From: Whalleya microplaca
Lineage: Eukaryota > Ascomycota > Sordariomycetes > Xylariales > Xylariaceae
Direction: 5' to 3'
DNA: 64,000 nt
Assembly: GCA_022497155.1 (NCBI GenBank)
Contig: MU385800.1
Coordinates: forward strand, 24,856 to 88,855
Below, piece by piece: positions 23,582-35,692 of this stretch. Made by a program: the position numbers and the translations under genes. The notes beneath the pieces were generated by a model. It saw only the letters and a list, made by a program, of their open reading frames with translations. It was not told the DNA's origin and did not search any database. How positions within the stretch are numbered: the first letter of the stretch is position 1; every line of letters begins with the position of its first letter.

Positions 23582-25601
23582 GGTGAATGATTGTGGATAT
23601 TGGATATATGGCAGAGATTTGTTTAGGAAGAATGAATAGTTATGGTTGTTGTGAGGACGAGAAGACGAAGGTTTATTGTATTTAGTAGGTGTATTTAAAG
23701 CGTGGGATGTCAGTTGCTACTGGGAGGAGGCAACAGACGTAATATGTAGATCGAGTGTTACTCTAGGCTGGGAAACACTGGAGTTGATAGGAAGTGATTG
23801 CGGGAAGATGGGAGAAATTGGTGTAAGGGAGAAAGGATGGCAAAAGAGGATTTAGCGGGCTTTATAATAACCACACAAGAACAGGTTGACAAACGGCGCA
23901 ATAGTGCAGGAGCGAGGTCATAATAACCACGAGTCCGGACGATTCGACCAGACCCGGCGTAGAGGGGTCTCGGCAGGAATGTAGGTACATGTACTGCAAC
24001 CTGTAACGGATGGATGACGGTAGAAGCGTCCAGGGCTGCAGGGGTGGCCAAAATACTGTAGAACCACCCAGCCACCGTTTCATCCGAGTCCAAAACTGTT
24101 GTCCCACTTTTACATAAGACATACCCAACATGTGCTTTTCACCCAGTCAGGCCAGTTCGCCATCATGCATCTTCCAGTCTTCAAAACGGAATGGTGCTGA
24201 CCTACATGTCATGCATTGCCTACATCAAGTATCTACATGTAGGCAAGTGTAAGTTTTACATAAGATGGAGACGTCTTCATTTGTACGCGGCTGCGGCTGG
24301 AGGATATGAGTGACAGGGACACAAGGGAATGTATCACTACTTAGCAATCAAGGCTTGTGTAAGTTGGATGTTTTTATGAGCCATAAACTTCAATTCTGAG
24401 TCGTCTCGATGTTGAATAGAATAGGTATCTACTGCCGAAACAGGCACATTGTATAAATCTCTCTAGACCCTGATTCGCTACCTCACTATGTTGGGGGAAT
24501 AGGACAAAGAGAGGGCAGCGAATAAGGCTTGAAATCGCCCAACCAACACTGCCATTATGTTGATAATGAATGCACTGTGATGTTGGCTTATTCAACAACA
24601 CGATGGCCGTCTTTTTGTCGCCATCGTATGACCTGACGGTGTTAGTGCTGCCTCCACTTCCGAGGTTGATGTCACCTCTTATGTCCTTATCAAGTTTACC
24701 GCGGGTCAGAAGGGGTGAAAGCGGACCGGCTTCTGACTACTTTCACCGTTTCATGTTACATCAACGAATCCGGGCCAAGTCGATTCTACAGTGGGTGTAC
24801 ACACGTATGCGTATGCTGCGCATCCGCCCAATTAGGCCCTTGTTAGCCTCCTTGCCTTGAACGGCCCCAATTGCAACATTACTCGTCTCAACATCGTCAT
24901 TGACTTCATTTATGAAATTCCATCTTCTTCCGCCGTCAAGTCCCGCATACAAATTACTAGACGTCCCCTCGAATGCGCCAAGACGCGTCACAACGGCCCA
25001 TAAGACACTGCCTCTGCCCACCGGGAGCGCTTCGTTGGCAAGTAGCTGGTCAATGTGCTATGCACTACACAAATTACGCTCGACCAGTCGCGACTGAGAC
25101 CATGGCATTGTTCAATCGCATATGTTTTTTATATGCACGACGGCGGAGAAGATGCTGATTAGACAGGTACTATGTAATAAAAGTCTGGGGAAGCCATTCC
25201 ACCTTGTTACCCCGTCACCCTGCTCTAGTGTTTCCCCCGCCTACATACATACATACGACTAATGATAAGTCTGGGGCCGCCTTGATGCTGGCTGGCTGGC
25301 TGGATCGTTACTGGAGGTTGACATCGACGTTTGAGTGATTTGTATCTGCATGCGACGATAAGGGTTGATATGGCCCTGCAGCGCAGTCACACTCCTCGCC
25401 ACTGTTTAGGGGCTTACACTAATGCCAGGCTATTAATTACAATATACGACACCATTTATTAAGCCGACGCATCCTCGCGAGACCCCGTTCTGCCCGTTGC
25501 AGTTATCCGAGCAGCTTAAGGAAAGAGTCGGGTCCTCGGCACTACTGCACAGAGTATTGGCTCCACACACATCCAGGCGCAGTTCACTGGCTGAGTCAGT
25601 G
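23582..25601. other. Intergenic, no gene seen
   Basis: This is the upstream region of the mannitol-1-phosphate dehydrogenase gene and the start of a 6-kb gene-poor stretch. ORFs at 23758-24131, 24570-24860 and 24761-25021 overlap each other on opposite strands and have no motifs. A CATACATACATACG microsatellite lies near 25240 and a GGCTGGCTGG run near 25290. Confidence 0.5.
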
Positions 25602-25603
25602 TA

Positions 25604-25932
25604 CTTGCTATGGCTAATTCGCCTCGACACGCCCCTAGGGCGTTGCGCTTTAATTAGTAAAGAGCCCATGTAATATAAAAATTTCCGATATACATCCGCT
25701 ACCACCTTAAATATTAGTAGATGAATGTAGATTCGTTAAGCGTATATGTTCTTGTTTTGAATATGTGACAGTACGTAGCAAGAGTACTTTAACTTATATA
25801 ATAAATTATACTGAAAGCTAAGTCACTTTTATACTCCACTGATATACATCGGATTTTTTATATTACTAGGGTCTTTTACTAGTTAAAGCGCAACGCCCTA
25901 GGGGCGTGTCGAGGCGAATTAGCCATAGCAAG
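25604..25932. mobile_element. MITE, Tc1/mariner-type, long terminal inverted repeats
   Basis: This is a 329-bp non-coding element. Its ends are inverted repeats starting CTTGCTATGGCTAATTCGCC. The first 50 bp of each arm are identical, and with a few mismatches and indels the arms extend to about 90 bp (left 25604-25697, right about 25842-25932). Both ends are flanked by TA (25602-25603 and 25933-25934), the target-site duplication of Tc1/mariner superfamily transposases. The arms contain the palindrome CGCCCCTAGGGCG. The interior of about 150 bp is AT-rich and has no open frame, so mobility would need a transposase from elsewhere. Near-identical arms suggest a fairly recent insertion or recent origin, without visible RIP. 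Confidence 0.9.
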
Positions 25933-26179
25933 TAAGTCGAGAGGGAGAGGATGCTTATATTGTAGTACTTGAGTAACTCCATATATCGTGGTTCACATGT
26001 AAGAATACATGGTTATGTATCATCATTCAACATAGCATTTCTGGATCGATTCATAAATATATGTATAATTCAAATCGCATAATTGATAGGCGGCTGATTA
26101 CCTAACGAATGGACTTCCATCTCGATGTAGCATTCTGACCGTCTAAAACGTAGAAATGGGTCTTCCCCGGAACAAGAAT

Positions 26180-28680
26180 GTGCATAGCCCAGGACTGCCC
26201 AGAACTGCCCCTCGCTTGGTAGAGTTCAACACTCAAAGCCCCTCCTAATCCTGGTTGATAACCTCGATGACCTCACTACTCTTCACCTGCCCGCCAATCA
26301 TAGCGCAACAAATTCCCACTAGTCGGACAATATCGTCAGCACGGTCCACGCTAAAATCACTCAGAAGAACATCGAATCGCCATCATGAAGAGAGTCTTCT
26401 TCGATCGATCCGTGGGTCAAGTTGTTCCCATGATTCCTGTGATTGCGCACTCCTGATGACAGCAAATCAATCCATCGACGACGTTGATTGCTACTTTCAT
26501 TCACACCGTCTGTTTGATCACCAAGCGAGTTTCCCCCCAACGTCCAACAATTCCATCATCATCCATCGACTTTACGAGTTGAGGTCTGGGTTCGCCTTAT
26601 CAATTCGTAACAAGGCATCCTCATCCATTTTCAAGCACGGCTGACCCAATAATAACCTTAATGGACCGCAGCATCGGATTCAGGGCTATCCAATAATCGC
26701 CAATCATGTAACTGGGATTTCTGTCGCTCCTGTTACTCCAACACCGTCTACCCCCTTAGACCATGTCGATCTCCCTTCCTATGGAGAACGCTTTAGACCC
26801 AACTTATTAGGTACACGGTTCCACGGTGCCTGGAAGGTCTCCAACATCAATGCTTTGTGGTTTCTCATACACATATTAGCATATCTGCATATTTGATCAC
26901 AGGCAAGCGATTACCTAAGAATTCTGACAATGCTGCGGCCTGCTAACGAGCACCCTGCATTGTTGTTGACGAGGCTGTTTGGGATATCAAGGCATGTATA
27001 GACGGCTACTCGATTTCTTACTTTGTACATACTATGTGTCGGCTTTATGCATTTATCCACCAATCCCTGAACACAATGATTAGCATACGGCAGGGAAGCA
27101 ATTCATCCATACGCCCAGAGTCTAGACCAGTCCTTTCACAGACAATCAGTCAGGCAGCTGCCAGGAGAGATAGATCGTCGCCCATCCGCTCGCACACTTC
27201 CATATGTATGTGCCAGTCAGCAAGCATACCGCCTTTAGGCTACCCAGCAACGTGTCTTGTAATAATAATAAGACCTTTTTCAACCTAGACGCAGCGCTTT
27301 AGATAAGTGTAAGTACTATCCACTTCTTAACGTGATAAAACGACGCAGGCCCAACCACTATGCCGGTGAGAATCGCACCTATATCTGTTCACGATACTGA
27401 AACATGGCGTTCACAACTCGATAGAATAACCCGATTGTCCGAAGCAAAACCATGGTCAAGCGATCAGGAACGACCTCCACTTTCATGCATATCCTCAAAT
27501 CTTCGATTCACTTCAAATGCATCTTGGGCCGAGCCATTCTTAGATCCACTCAAGCGCATATAGGCTGCGCAGAGTCACATGCGGCTCCATTTGTCCAAGA
27601 TAACGGTCACCTTGGCCCAAGCCCATTGGACAGACTGGACAGATTCGGCATGAGTGAGGCTATGAACCAGATCCGCTGAACTTCGCGCCTTGATAGATAA
27701 TCACACCCAATTTGGCCCACAGCTTGAACGCTTCGGGAGAACAACACACGATATTGGCAAGCAACCGGCACATCGGGTTGAAGTCGAAGGGCCACACTCC
27801 AAGGAACTAATAATATGTATTGTCTGTCTGATTATCCCCACAGGCCAATACTCTTCCCATTCTTGGAGCGGACTTCACGATGCTCTTCGATCGGTATCGA
27901 AAGTTCTCGTTTCATCGACGATTCCTGTATGTTGTCTCTACCGGGGTTTGCGGGCCGATAATGCAGCAAACGAAAATTTTTATCTTCTCCTAAACCGATA
28001 TCTCATGTTTCGGTTAGGCCACTGCGCCTTGCCCAACATTCATGGCGCCGAAGGAAATAAGTTAAGGAAAGGACCGAGACAATGTCGGCGCTTTTATCAA
28101 GTTAATTCGAATAAAATAAAAATTATATCTAACGATACTCACCAGGAGGTCGAACCACGGATCTACGTTTTACAGCGTCTCTTCGGGCTCAATTGAAGCT
28201 GGCGGCCGTGAAACGGCCGTGGGGTGCACGGGTCCCGCTCCCATCACCTGGTTGGGCCGGCCCTATCAGCCTATCACGCTGTGGGGCCGGTTTGTCCCGA
28301 CTCCTTTAAACGACCGGTCAGCCGAACACATCAGACGCATGCCCCTGCCTCACGATATTGGCAAAGTGGTCAACAATGTGATGGAGCAGTTCCTTCATGC
28401 GCACTCCAAATTGCGTTTTCAACGTATCGTATACTGATTCACGGTTAGTTCCTTGTTTCTCCTATCTATGTGATTTCCCCTGGCTTCCACGATGATTTTT
28501 TCATGTAGTATTCTGCACCGCCTCTTCAATTACGAAATTCGAAAATTGAATCGGTTTGAAGTGCGCTGGCACCCCGTGGCCTATGCACTCCCTGTATTGC
28601 TTAAGCAGCCTTTTTTTCTCAACGCCATCAGCTCAATTACCACCAGCTCCCCTCTCAATGTTTCACACTTCTAGATAGGA
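26180..28680. other. Degenerate coding-like sequence, unidentified
   Basis: This stretch is C-rich on the + strand and reads as broken protein-like frames: 26255-26644, 26660-26880, 27034-27288, 27690-28196 (168 residues open) and 28219-28437. None has a family I recognise and no intron set joins them. The short peptide HDIGK occurs in two of the frames (about 27747 and 28351). It may be a decayed gene or transposon, or chance open frames. I cannot decide. Confidence 0.35.
28198..28315. other. GC-rich island with perfect short hairpin
   Basis: About 118 bp clearly GC-richer than its surroundings. It opens with CGGCCGT (28203-28209), the loop GAA, then ACGGCCG (28213-28219), a 7-bp perfect stem. 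It also has the palindrome GGGCCGGCCC near 28254. It could be part of a repeat or a structured RNA, but no known RNA family is recognised. Confidence 0.4.
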
Positions 28681-29689
28681 GGCCGGGGGACTTCCTATCG
28701 TCTCCCGGGTGTGCTCATCCAGTAGGAACCACTCAGAATTTAATGAGATATTCAATGACTCTGCAGCGACACTCGTGCGGCTCGTTCAAGTTTCTCATCA
28801 GTAGCAATGAGCCTAATATCATTTTCATGTTTGTCACCCTGCTGGAACCAAGTGATATGCCAGACCATGTATAAAAACTCTCGTATCTTCAGGAACTCGT
28901 GCTGGTCACCACTTACAGTTCCGAGAACCAACCCGCATCTCCTCTATTGACCTCCCTAAAGTGAGTGGTGGTGTCACAAGCATGACGCGAACCTCCTAGA
29001 GCTCTAGGTCGTTGATAATAAGTATACTTATTGCTGTTCGAGCTTGCGGCAATATTCTACTTCCCCTTCATCTTCTCATAGCGTACTACCGGTAGCATCA
29101 TCATGCATTGTGGTTCAATTTCAACCAAACCTTACTATAATTTGTTCAAATACGGACCAGGTTTGGAAGTCAATTTATCTCTGAAATTCAATCTTTCTCC
29201 GGGGTTGGGGACGATATGGCAGTCATGACAACTTGGGAGACGCGGATATCCGTCTATCTAGGGGTCTGAGGATGATACTTATGTTCACTTATTGGGTCCA
29301 AATGGACTTCTTCCAACGATTATATTTGCCAGTAGAATAATATGTACTCAAACAACTAAAAAGACAGCAGAAGCCAACTTACGAACATGAGGCTTTATAA
29401 TTGTATAACGACTCCTTCCTTATAAGCCAATATTTCTCTCTTTACTATTAGTCACGCTTCGGCTTGGTAGAAAGATTTTCTGGCTCGGAAAAGGCATGGG
29501 ATATAGATTTGTCCTATTGATTTATCAAGTTCGCCAGACTGCATGCATTCTCAATCAATCCCCATATCAACTAGAAGTCGCCCCTACCAGGATCTGACGT
29601 ATTACGAATCTAGTGCTACTCCCTCTCGAATAAGCAGTCTACTAAGCTCCGACGTCATTCGTACATCTCGCGTGCTTATCCGAATCTAC
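28681..29689. other. Intergenic, no gene seen
   Basis: This is the 3' flank of the coiled-coil gene at 29690. It has mixed composition and no ORF with features, RNA gene or clear repeat. Confidence 0.5.
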
Positions 29690-31073
29690 CTAAAGCCCTG
29701 AAGACTGCTCAATGGCAAGACGCTTGCGATGGTACTTTCTGGTAAGCTGGTCGAGATCTTTCATGTACTCCCGATGAAGTGCATTGAGCTGCGCCTTCTT
29801 TTCCTCCCGGCGCTTCTGTTTCTTCGATGCCTTCCGTGCCTCCTTCGTCTCCTTGCCCGCCCGTCGGTCCTGCTTCGCCCGTCGGGGCTTCTCCTGCTTC
29901 TCCTCCACTCCCTTGGCCTCTTTCATTGCCTCGCGGAAGAGCTCGATGGAAGTCTTCTTCTTCGGCTTCTCCTCTTCGTTTCGCAGCTTCTTAACAGATC
30001 CCTCGGACTCGGATTTGTCGCGATCTTCGCGCTTGTCACCGCACGGGTTTTCGGGAGTCTCGACGGTCGGGAAGCCATCGTTTTCCTCTTTTACCTCATT
30101 TACGTCAGAACCTAAGGCAGGAGGTTCGGTGCGATTAGAAGCTTCCACGAAGGCTGAGGATGTAGTCGTGACGCGAAGATCGGGATATGGTGTATCAGGA
30201 GACACAACAGGAGACGTAGCAGCAGTCTGTGGCTTCAGTCTCTCAAACAGCAAGGGATTGACCGCATCGGCCTTCAGTACATCGTCGACGGTGTCGTCAT
30301 TCACAATCTCGTCCCACCCATACGCTTGCAGCGCTTCCTCAATGACAAGGAAAATTCGCTCGTGCTTCCAGGCAGGAGCGCCGCGCAGCTGAGCACGCAC
30401 CGCCTCAAAATCCAGCCTCTTGAAGGGGGTTGGACAGAGGCGGTTTAGCGTCCATCCGCCATTGTCCTTCTTGGAGAAGTTGTGGCCTTTAAGGAGGTGA
30501 TGATAGTACGTCTGCTGAGATGGTCGTATTCTGCAGGAATAGTTCTGTCGGAGGTGGCGGGCGATGTACCATCTGAACTTAAAGCACTAAAATCAAGTTA
30601 GTAATCCTTGATTTATTGAAACTCGATGTTATTTTTGACGGTTGCGGAGACGTCGTGAGTCTTGGGCTTGCTTAGAGGGAAACTACACCCGAAATGAATG
30701 GCAAGCGAGGAGGTCAAGAATCCCAAAGTACACGTACGTGTCCTATATCGATCGAGTTAATGATCTCCTCGAGTATAGCGCCATCCAGGGATAATGTCAA
30801 TGTGCCATCTGGCGAGACCGAATCGGGTTGGGCGCGAACGCGAACATCGACTTCTCTGCTTTCTGTAGTGCGAATAGTCTGGTATACTTGTGTTGACGTA
30901 GATGTATCGTTCATCCGCCGGATCTTATCAGCCTCTGTGTTGGTGGATGATTCAGGATGAGCCTCGTAGGGGTCATTCTCGAGGAAGCCGTTGTGGTTCA
31001 GGTCCCGGATATCAATTGTGTCGTCGGACGATCCAGAGTGTTCTGGACTCATGGCGTGAAGCCAGGGTGCCAT
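29690..31073 (-). CDS. Conserved-looking hypothetical protein with basic coiled-coil C-terminus
   Basis: Two exons, 31073-30738 and about 30586-29690, give about 410 residues. The donor GTACGT at 30737 is clear. The acceptor may be TTTTAG at 30587 (used here) or a nearby AAG/CAG. The N-terminal 110 residues are acidic and polar. The region after the intron is well structured and aromatic: FRWYIARHLRQNYSCR, then YYHHLLKGHNFSKKD and GGWTLNRLCPTPFKRLDFEAVR. It is followed by WKHERIFLVIEEALQAYGW. The last ~110 residues are Lys/Arg/Glu-rich and likely a long coiled coil, possibly nuclear given the basic runs. I do not recognise the family and assign no function. Confidence 0.72.
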
Positions 31074-31581
31074 ATTGGCTGTCCCGAAAATAAGTCTATA
31101 ATATCAGCGTGTAGGGATCTTAATCTGTATTTAATGAGAACTCGAAGTGGGAGGTGCAAGATTTGCTGAAAATGTAAGGGGGAAAGAGCTGGATAGCCTA
31201 GTGGGTATATAGCTTATTTGCCGTCGGATACGTGATTACTGGTGGTGGAGTTTCTGTGGCAGTGTGCGTAGTTGATATGGTAAAGTATGCCTGTAAGTTC
31301 AAAGTGAGGTAGACGCGACGACTTGAGCTGCGGACCAGATACCGTCACTAATCTAGGGATACAGACGAGCGTGTTTCAAAGTCCCATTACGCACGAGGGC
31401 TTCTAGATAGTTGTATCGATAGATCTTACACCAGAGACCTTCCCGAGAGCAAAGAAAGCCATCCCTCATAACAAATAAATTTAAAGAGCTAGTCTGGGCA
31501 AGGATTGTTCAAGTGCCACCCGTTCAACAGAAAGGAGATAGATTCCGAAGCTTACTGTTGGTAGATACAAGCTGCCTCCGT
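31074..31581. other. Intergenic
   Basis: This is the promoter region of the coiled-coil gene and the 3' flank of the MCT-type transporter, which are in tandem on the minus strand. The ORF at 31481-31909 is a shadow of the transporter. Nothing else is seen. Confidence 0.55.
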
Positions 31582-32978
31582 CTAAGCTTTTACAATCAAT
31601 TTCTTTCCAGTTATTACAAATCGCAAGATGACAAGGATTGCGGCTGTAGCCATGATGACAAACCCAGCAAATAACTGTATACCCAGATAGCTGCCCGTGG
31701 CACTCAATATGGCACCCGCAATTGGTGCACCAATTAAGCAACCCACTGCATTCAGGACAGAAGACATGCCTAATCTTGTTCCTAGCCGACTGAGGTCTGT
31801 CGTGAACGAGGTAAGGACAACCACAGGCAGCGCTACGATGCTTCCGGAAAAGAAACCGAAGAACGTGGCGAACGCGATATTCCCTGCCCCCGAGTTGGTG
31901 TTGATCCAACTAAACGTCGTGACGCCCGTCAACGTCACGCTGAGGAAGAGCGTATGAATGGGTCCAATTTTGTTGGCTATGAACGAAGGTGATAGTCTAC
32001 CTAGTACAGATGCAGCATTCAGAATTGCGATTAAGTATAAAGCGACAGGCTGACCTTCCAGACCATGCGTGAGGGCATAGGATTGAAGGTAGAAGACGGG
32101 TGCATAGAAGGCCATGAAACTCAGCCAGATGCTGGCACAATACAGAACATACGAGCGTTCCCGGAATGCTTGCAAATCCAGTAGCGATCGGATTTCAGCG
32201 GCGGCTGTACGCCTACGAAGTACGACTAACGATATCGAGATCGTGGCGATGGAGACGAAGCCCATGATGCGTGTAGCCCAGCCAAACCCGACACGGGGCT
32301 GTAAGCCTTGGAACATAAGGGAGTAGATGACGCCCCCAAGACTGCTTCCAGACGAGACGATACCCATGGCTAGGGCCTTGCGTTTGTAGAAGTACTGTGG
32401 TATAATCGCAACTGAAGGGATGTACAAGCATCCTGTCCCTAACCCAAGACACAGAGCTTGAGCAAGCATGACCTGCCAGTATTCCGTACAGATACTAGTG
32501 ATCATCATACCGAGGGTTACCAGTATAGTGCCGGAGCCCAAAAGTAGACGTAGGTAGCCTGCATCGTAAAGCGGACCACTGAATACTCCAGCCACCAGAA
32601 GGAAAAAGGATTGAGTTGAGCCGATCCAAGATATAGCAGACGGAGTTACGTGGCGGAGTAGATTACTTTCATAGTACGTTTGGAAGACACCAAATGCGTT
32701 GGTCATGCCCCTTGAATATTAGTTAGACAAACCCTTAGCTATGTCGATGCGGTATCTAGAGGAACGAACCAAGTATTTAAGTAGAGTGCAAAAGAGCCGA
32801 GTACTTGAAGCCAAGCAACCGATCCACCATCGGGGACCTTATCGTCTTCAACGATGTTCGAGGTACCAACTAACTTAGCCTCTCTTTCATCTGCGCTTTC
32901 AGCACTTGCGGCCGTTGCTTTCTCCGTAACGGAGCTATTGACTAACCCATCCGACTTTGCCATTCCTACTTCAAGCAC
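31582..32978 (-). CDS. MFS transporter, monocarboxylate (MCT/Mch) family
   Basis: Exons 32978-32770 and 32710-31582 give 445 residues. The intron has donor GTTCGT and branch CTAACTAAT. The protein has a polar N-terminus, then the MCT signature DGGSVAWLQVLGSFALYLNTWGMTNAFGVFQ-type sequence split by the intron, with YYESNLL and GSTQSFFLLVAGVFSGPLYD following. About 12 membrane segments are visible, with FYKRKALAMGIVSSGSSLGG in the middle loop and GRLSPSFIANKIGP at the start of the second half. Yeast relatives (Mch1-Mch5) include the riboflavin importer Mch5, but many fungal members have unknown substrates, so no substrate is given. An internal Met at residue 6 (MAKSDG) is an alternative start. 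The frame is intact. Confidence 0.92.
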
Positions 32979-33773
32979 AAGAATTGGCAGGAAGGTGAGA
33001 TATCGCAGTTCTAAGGGACGTGGCAGAGGGAGAAAGGTGTCTGGAGTCGCTGTAGAATGTAACCTTTGGGAGGGACTCCCTACTTCAACATTACGTGCTT
33101 ATCACCGGCTATATAGCAATGAAAGGGTCCGAGCCGATCCGGAGGTGGCTATACGTCCCCTTGGGATTGATAGGAGGGGCTGCTTGTGCAAGTAATACCT
33201 AGACTAACGAATTCTAGGTTCGAGGTCGGTTAGATGCACCGAGTGGCCTTCAGCAAATCGGCACTAGCCGGCATCGGGACTTACAAGGTAGGTAGTATTC
33301 TAGCAATTGGAGCTATCATTTTGGAGTTAGTAATACGGGCTACACATACGTTGACGTATTTCATTCAGATACTGTCTAATGTAGCTGTCGAATCAACGGT
33401 TTTATAGCAGAAACCATTGCCTGTCACTATGGGCACGCAACGCGTGATGACAGAGCCTCGTATGGATCATTATAGCTGCAAGGTTATGTGAGAGACTTCT
33501 ATTAAATCGACTATATCATAAAGGACTCGAGTAACTGGCCTTATACCAGCGCAGCAAGAAGTGAGCGTACTTCTCAATGCTCATTGCAACTCAAACCTCT
33601 TCGTGGGTAAAAGAACGCGGAATTCCTGCCATATTGTATGGCAAACTCATTAGTTGCTGCTTCCGCTAGGTGATCCATGTCACCTCATTACCGCGAAGGT
33701 TGCAAGCCCTCGTCCAACTATATGAATATATGTAGTTGAAATAACCATTGCGGGTCCTGCGAATGTGTTCTCC
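32979..33773. other. Intergenic between MCT transporter and BTB gene
   Basis: This is the upstream region of the transporter, with a purine-rich GGGACGTGGCAGAGGGAG patch near 33020. It is also the 3' flank of the BTB gene. No additional gene is seen. Confidence 0.5.
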
Positions 33774-34962
33774 TTAATTGAGGTTCGAGAAAAACCAAGT
33801 CGTATTGCTGTGCCAAGGGCAACAAACAGTATCAAGCTTATCAGAAGTCTCAGCAGCATTCGCTCCCTTGATACTTTGATGAAGATCACGGTGTGTATTG
33901 CTTTTGGTTGAGCGTTTGAGGCAATCTAGACACAAGCCTCCGAATCTGCTCTTGATCTTTTCGATCGTTCTTCGTATACGTTGATTTGTGGCAGAACCTT
34001 CACAATTCGTGCATTTATCGGCACCTTCAGGGGCCTTATAATTGAATATCTCGAAACGGGATAACATGTGGCTGAGAGGTATCCGCATAGAGGTCTCGAA
34101 AGGATACACATTAGTAGCCTTGAGCGCTTTTGTGAAGTTGGAAAAGGCCGATATTCGACATGTACATGTTGCACCACATAATTTCTCTACCTCGCTGTTG
34201 ATCTGATCTTCAAATGCTTGGCGCAGAAAGCTCTTCGCTATTCGTAGCTGTCCTAGTGCCACGATTAACATTTAGTAACTGTGATTAATCGAGTGAAAAC
34301 CATACTCATGATCGCTTTTGGCAAGTGCATATGCTGGTAATATCCAGCAGATAGAGAGCCTGAATCGTTTAGGGGACTCCATTCCTCGATTTGACCAACT
34401 CCTTCATACACTAACAATCTTGTTGCCATAGAGAATCCAGTATTTCCTCTGGACAGAGCACATAGGCTGGGTAGAGGACTCGCTGAAAGAATAGTTGTCC
34501 CCATTGCCACTCATTCTGACGCCACCAGCCATGAAACCACCCCTTTAAGACCTTGCATGGCACTCCATACTTGCCTTGATTACGATGATCAATGACGTCA
34601 ATGTCGACGAGGGCGAGTACTCGCCAAACCTCCTCAATTGGTATCTTGTAAAGGTCATGCGGAAGCTGGGTTTTGGCGTCTTGTATTGGCAAGTGCATGC
34701 AGTAGAATAGTAGCTTAAGTGTAGTCACTGTAGCTCCCGTGTCTTCCTTCAACTCATATTCACTCGTTCGTCCTTCCCGGAATTTGGGGCCTAAAAGGGC
34801 CTTGAAGTAGGTGCTTTGAGATTCCAACTTCTCACGGACGACTTTGAAGCGCGCGAGTCCTCTGTTGCCTTTCTCGGTGACAGTAATGACAGTATCGGCT
34901 GCAGTGTCGATAACGAGGGTCTCAATTTTGACCGATGGCTCAAATTTGTTGGTCAGTGCCAT
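33774..34962 (-). pseudogene. BTB/POZ-domain gene with apparent frameshift
   Basis: This is a fungal BTB/POZ protein of the family with a C-terminal Cys-rich tail. The first frame (34962 to about 34440) has the BTB core: LVIDTAADTVITVTEKG, FKVVREKLESQSTYFKALL, FREGRTSEYEL, LLFYCMHLP and the downstream WRVLALVDIDVIDHRNQGKY. Near 34430-34450 the protein continues in another frame (FSMATRLLVYEGVGQIEEW). The gap is too small for an intron, so one base appears lost (or two gained). A normal intron then spans 34305-34253, and the last exon 34252-33774 has the family's CGATCTC, CTNCEGS and GLCLDCLKRS segments. It could be a pseudogene or a sequencing error. The rest looks well conserved, which favours a recent event. 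Confidence 0.72.
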
Positions 34963-35692
34963 CTTGAATGGAGTTGTTGCAGGCTAAGTTGGATGGTTCT
35001 AGGTAGCGATCACCGATATGTATGCTGCGCATTGAGAAGTTTGGAATCAAAAGAATGCCGGGGAAGGTAGCATATCCCCAAACCCTCAATGGGTCTAAGT
35101 GAGGTATGGACAGGACTAACCTCGAAGGAGGAGTGTGCTGGGAGAGTCTCTCAATAGTAATAGGCCTTACGAACGAGCGTGTTGGAATTCGTGCAAATTA
35201 CGAGCAATGTCAATTGCAGCCGACACTAGCCATTACCCTAAAGTAAAGTTGGTAGATCAATTAAGTACCTAGGTGATAACCAGCGAAGTTTTACGCAGAA
35301 CAGATTCCTTAAAGAAGCAATGCAAGTGCATACGTTGCATTGATGTTTCGTGATGGTCCTTACCGTCTAGTGCCTAAAGACTTTCTACGGCGATAGATGA
35401 TATTCTACCATATAGTCAACTATGTTAACTATTAGGCTTAGAAAAGTAGACTCAATTACAGTTAGTATTAGCTTATCCGTTACTTTCCTTTGACTCCACA
35501 TCTCCACTAAGCCTCGAGCCCATTCGAAAGTCTCATAGCTTCCGATCGAACGCCTCCTTTTTCAGTATCGCAGCATCATAAGCATGATAGGATGTTATTA
35601 TACGGATTGTATTGCACTCTTGTATGTCAGGAAAGGTAAGGTGTAAGATAATATGCACTCTGAGTCGTCCCTGTCCCCGAGCCGTTCACTTA
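34963..35692. other. Intergenic
   Basis: This is the promoter region of the BTB gene and 3' flank of the C69 peptidase gene, AT-rich around 35400-35480. No gene or repeat is supported. Confidence 0.55.
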
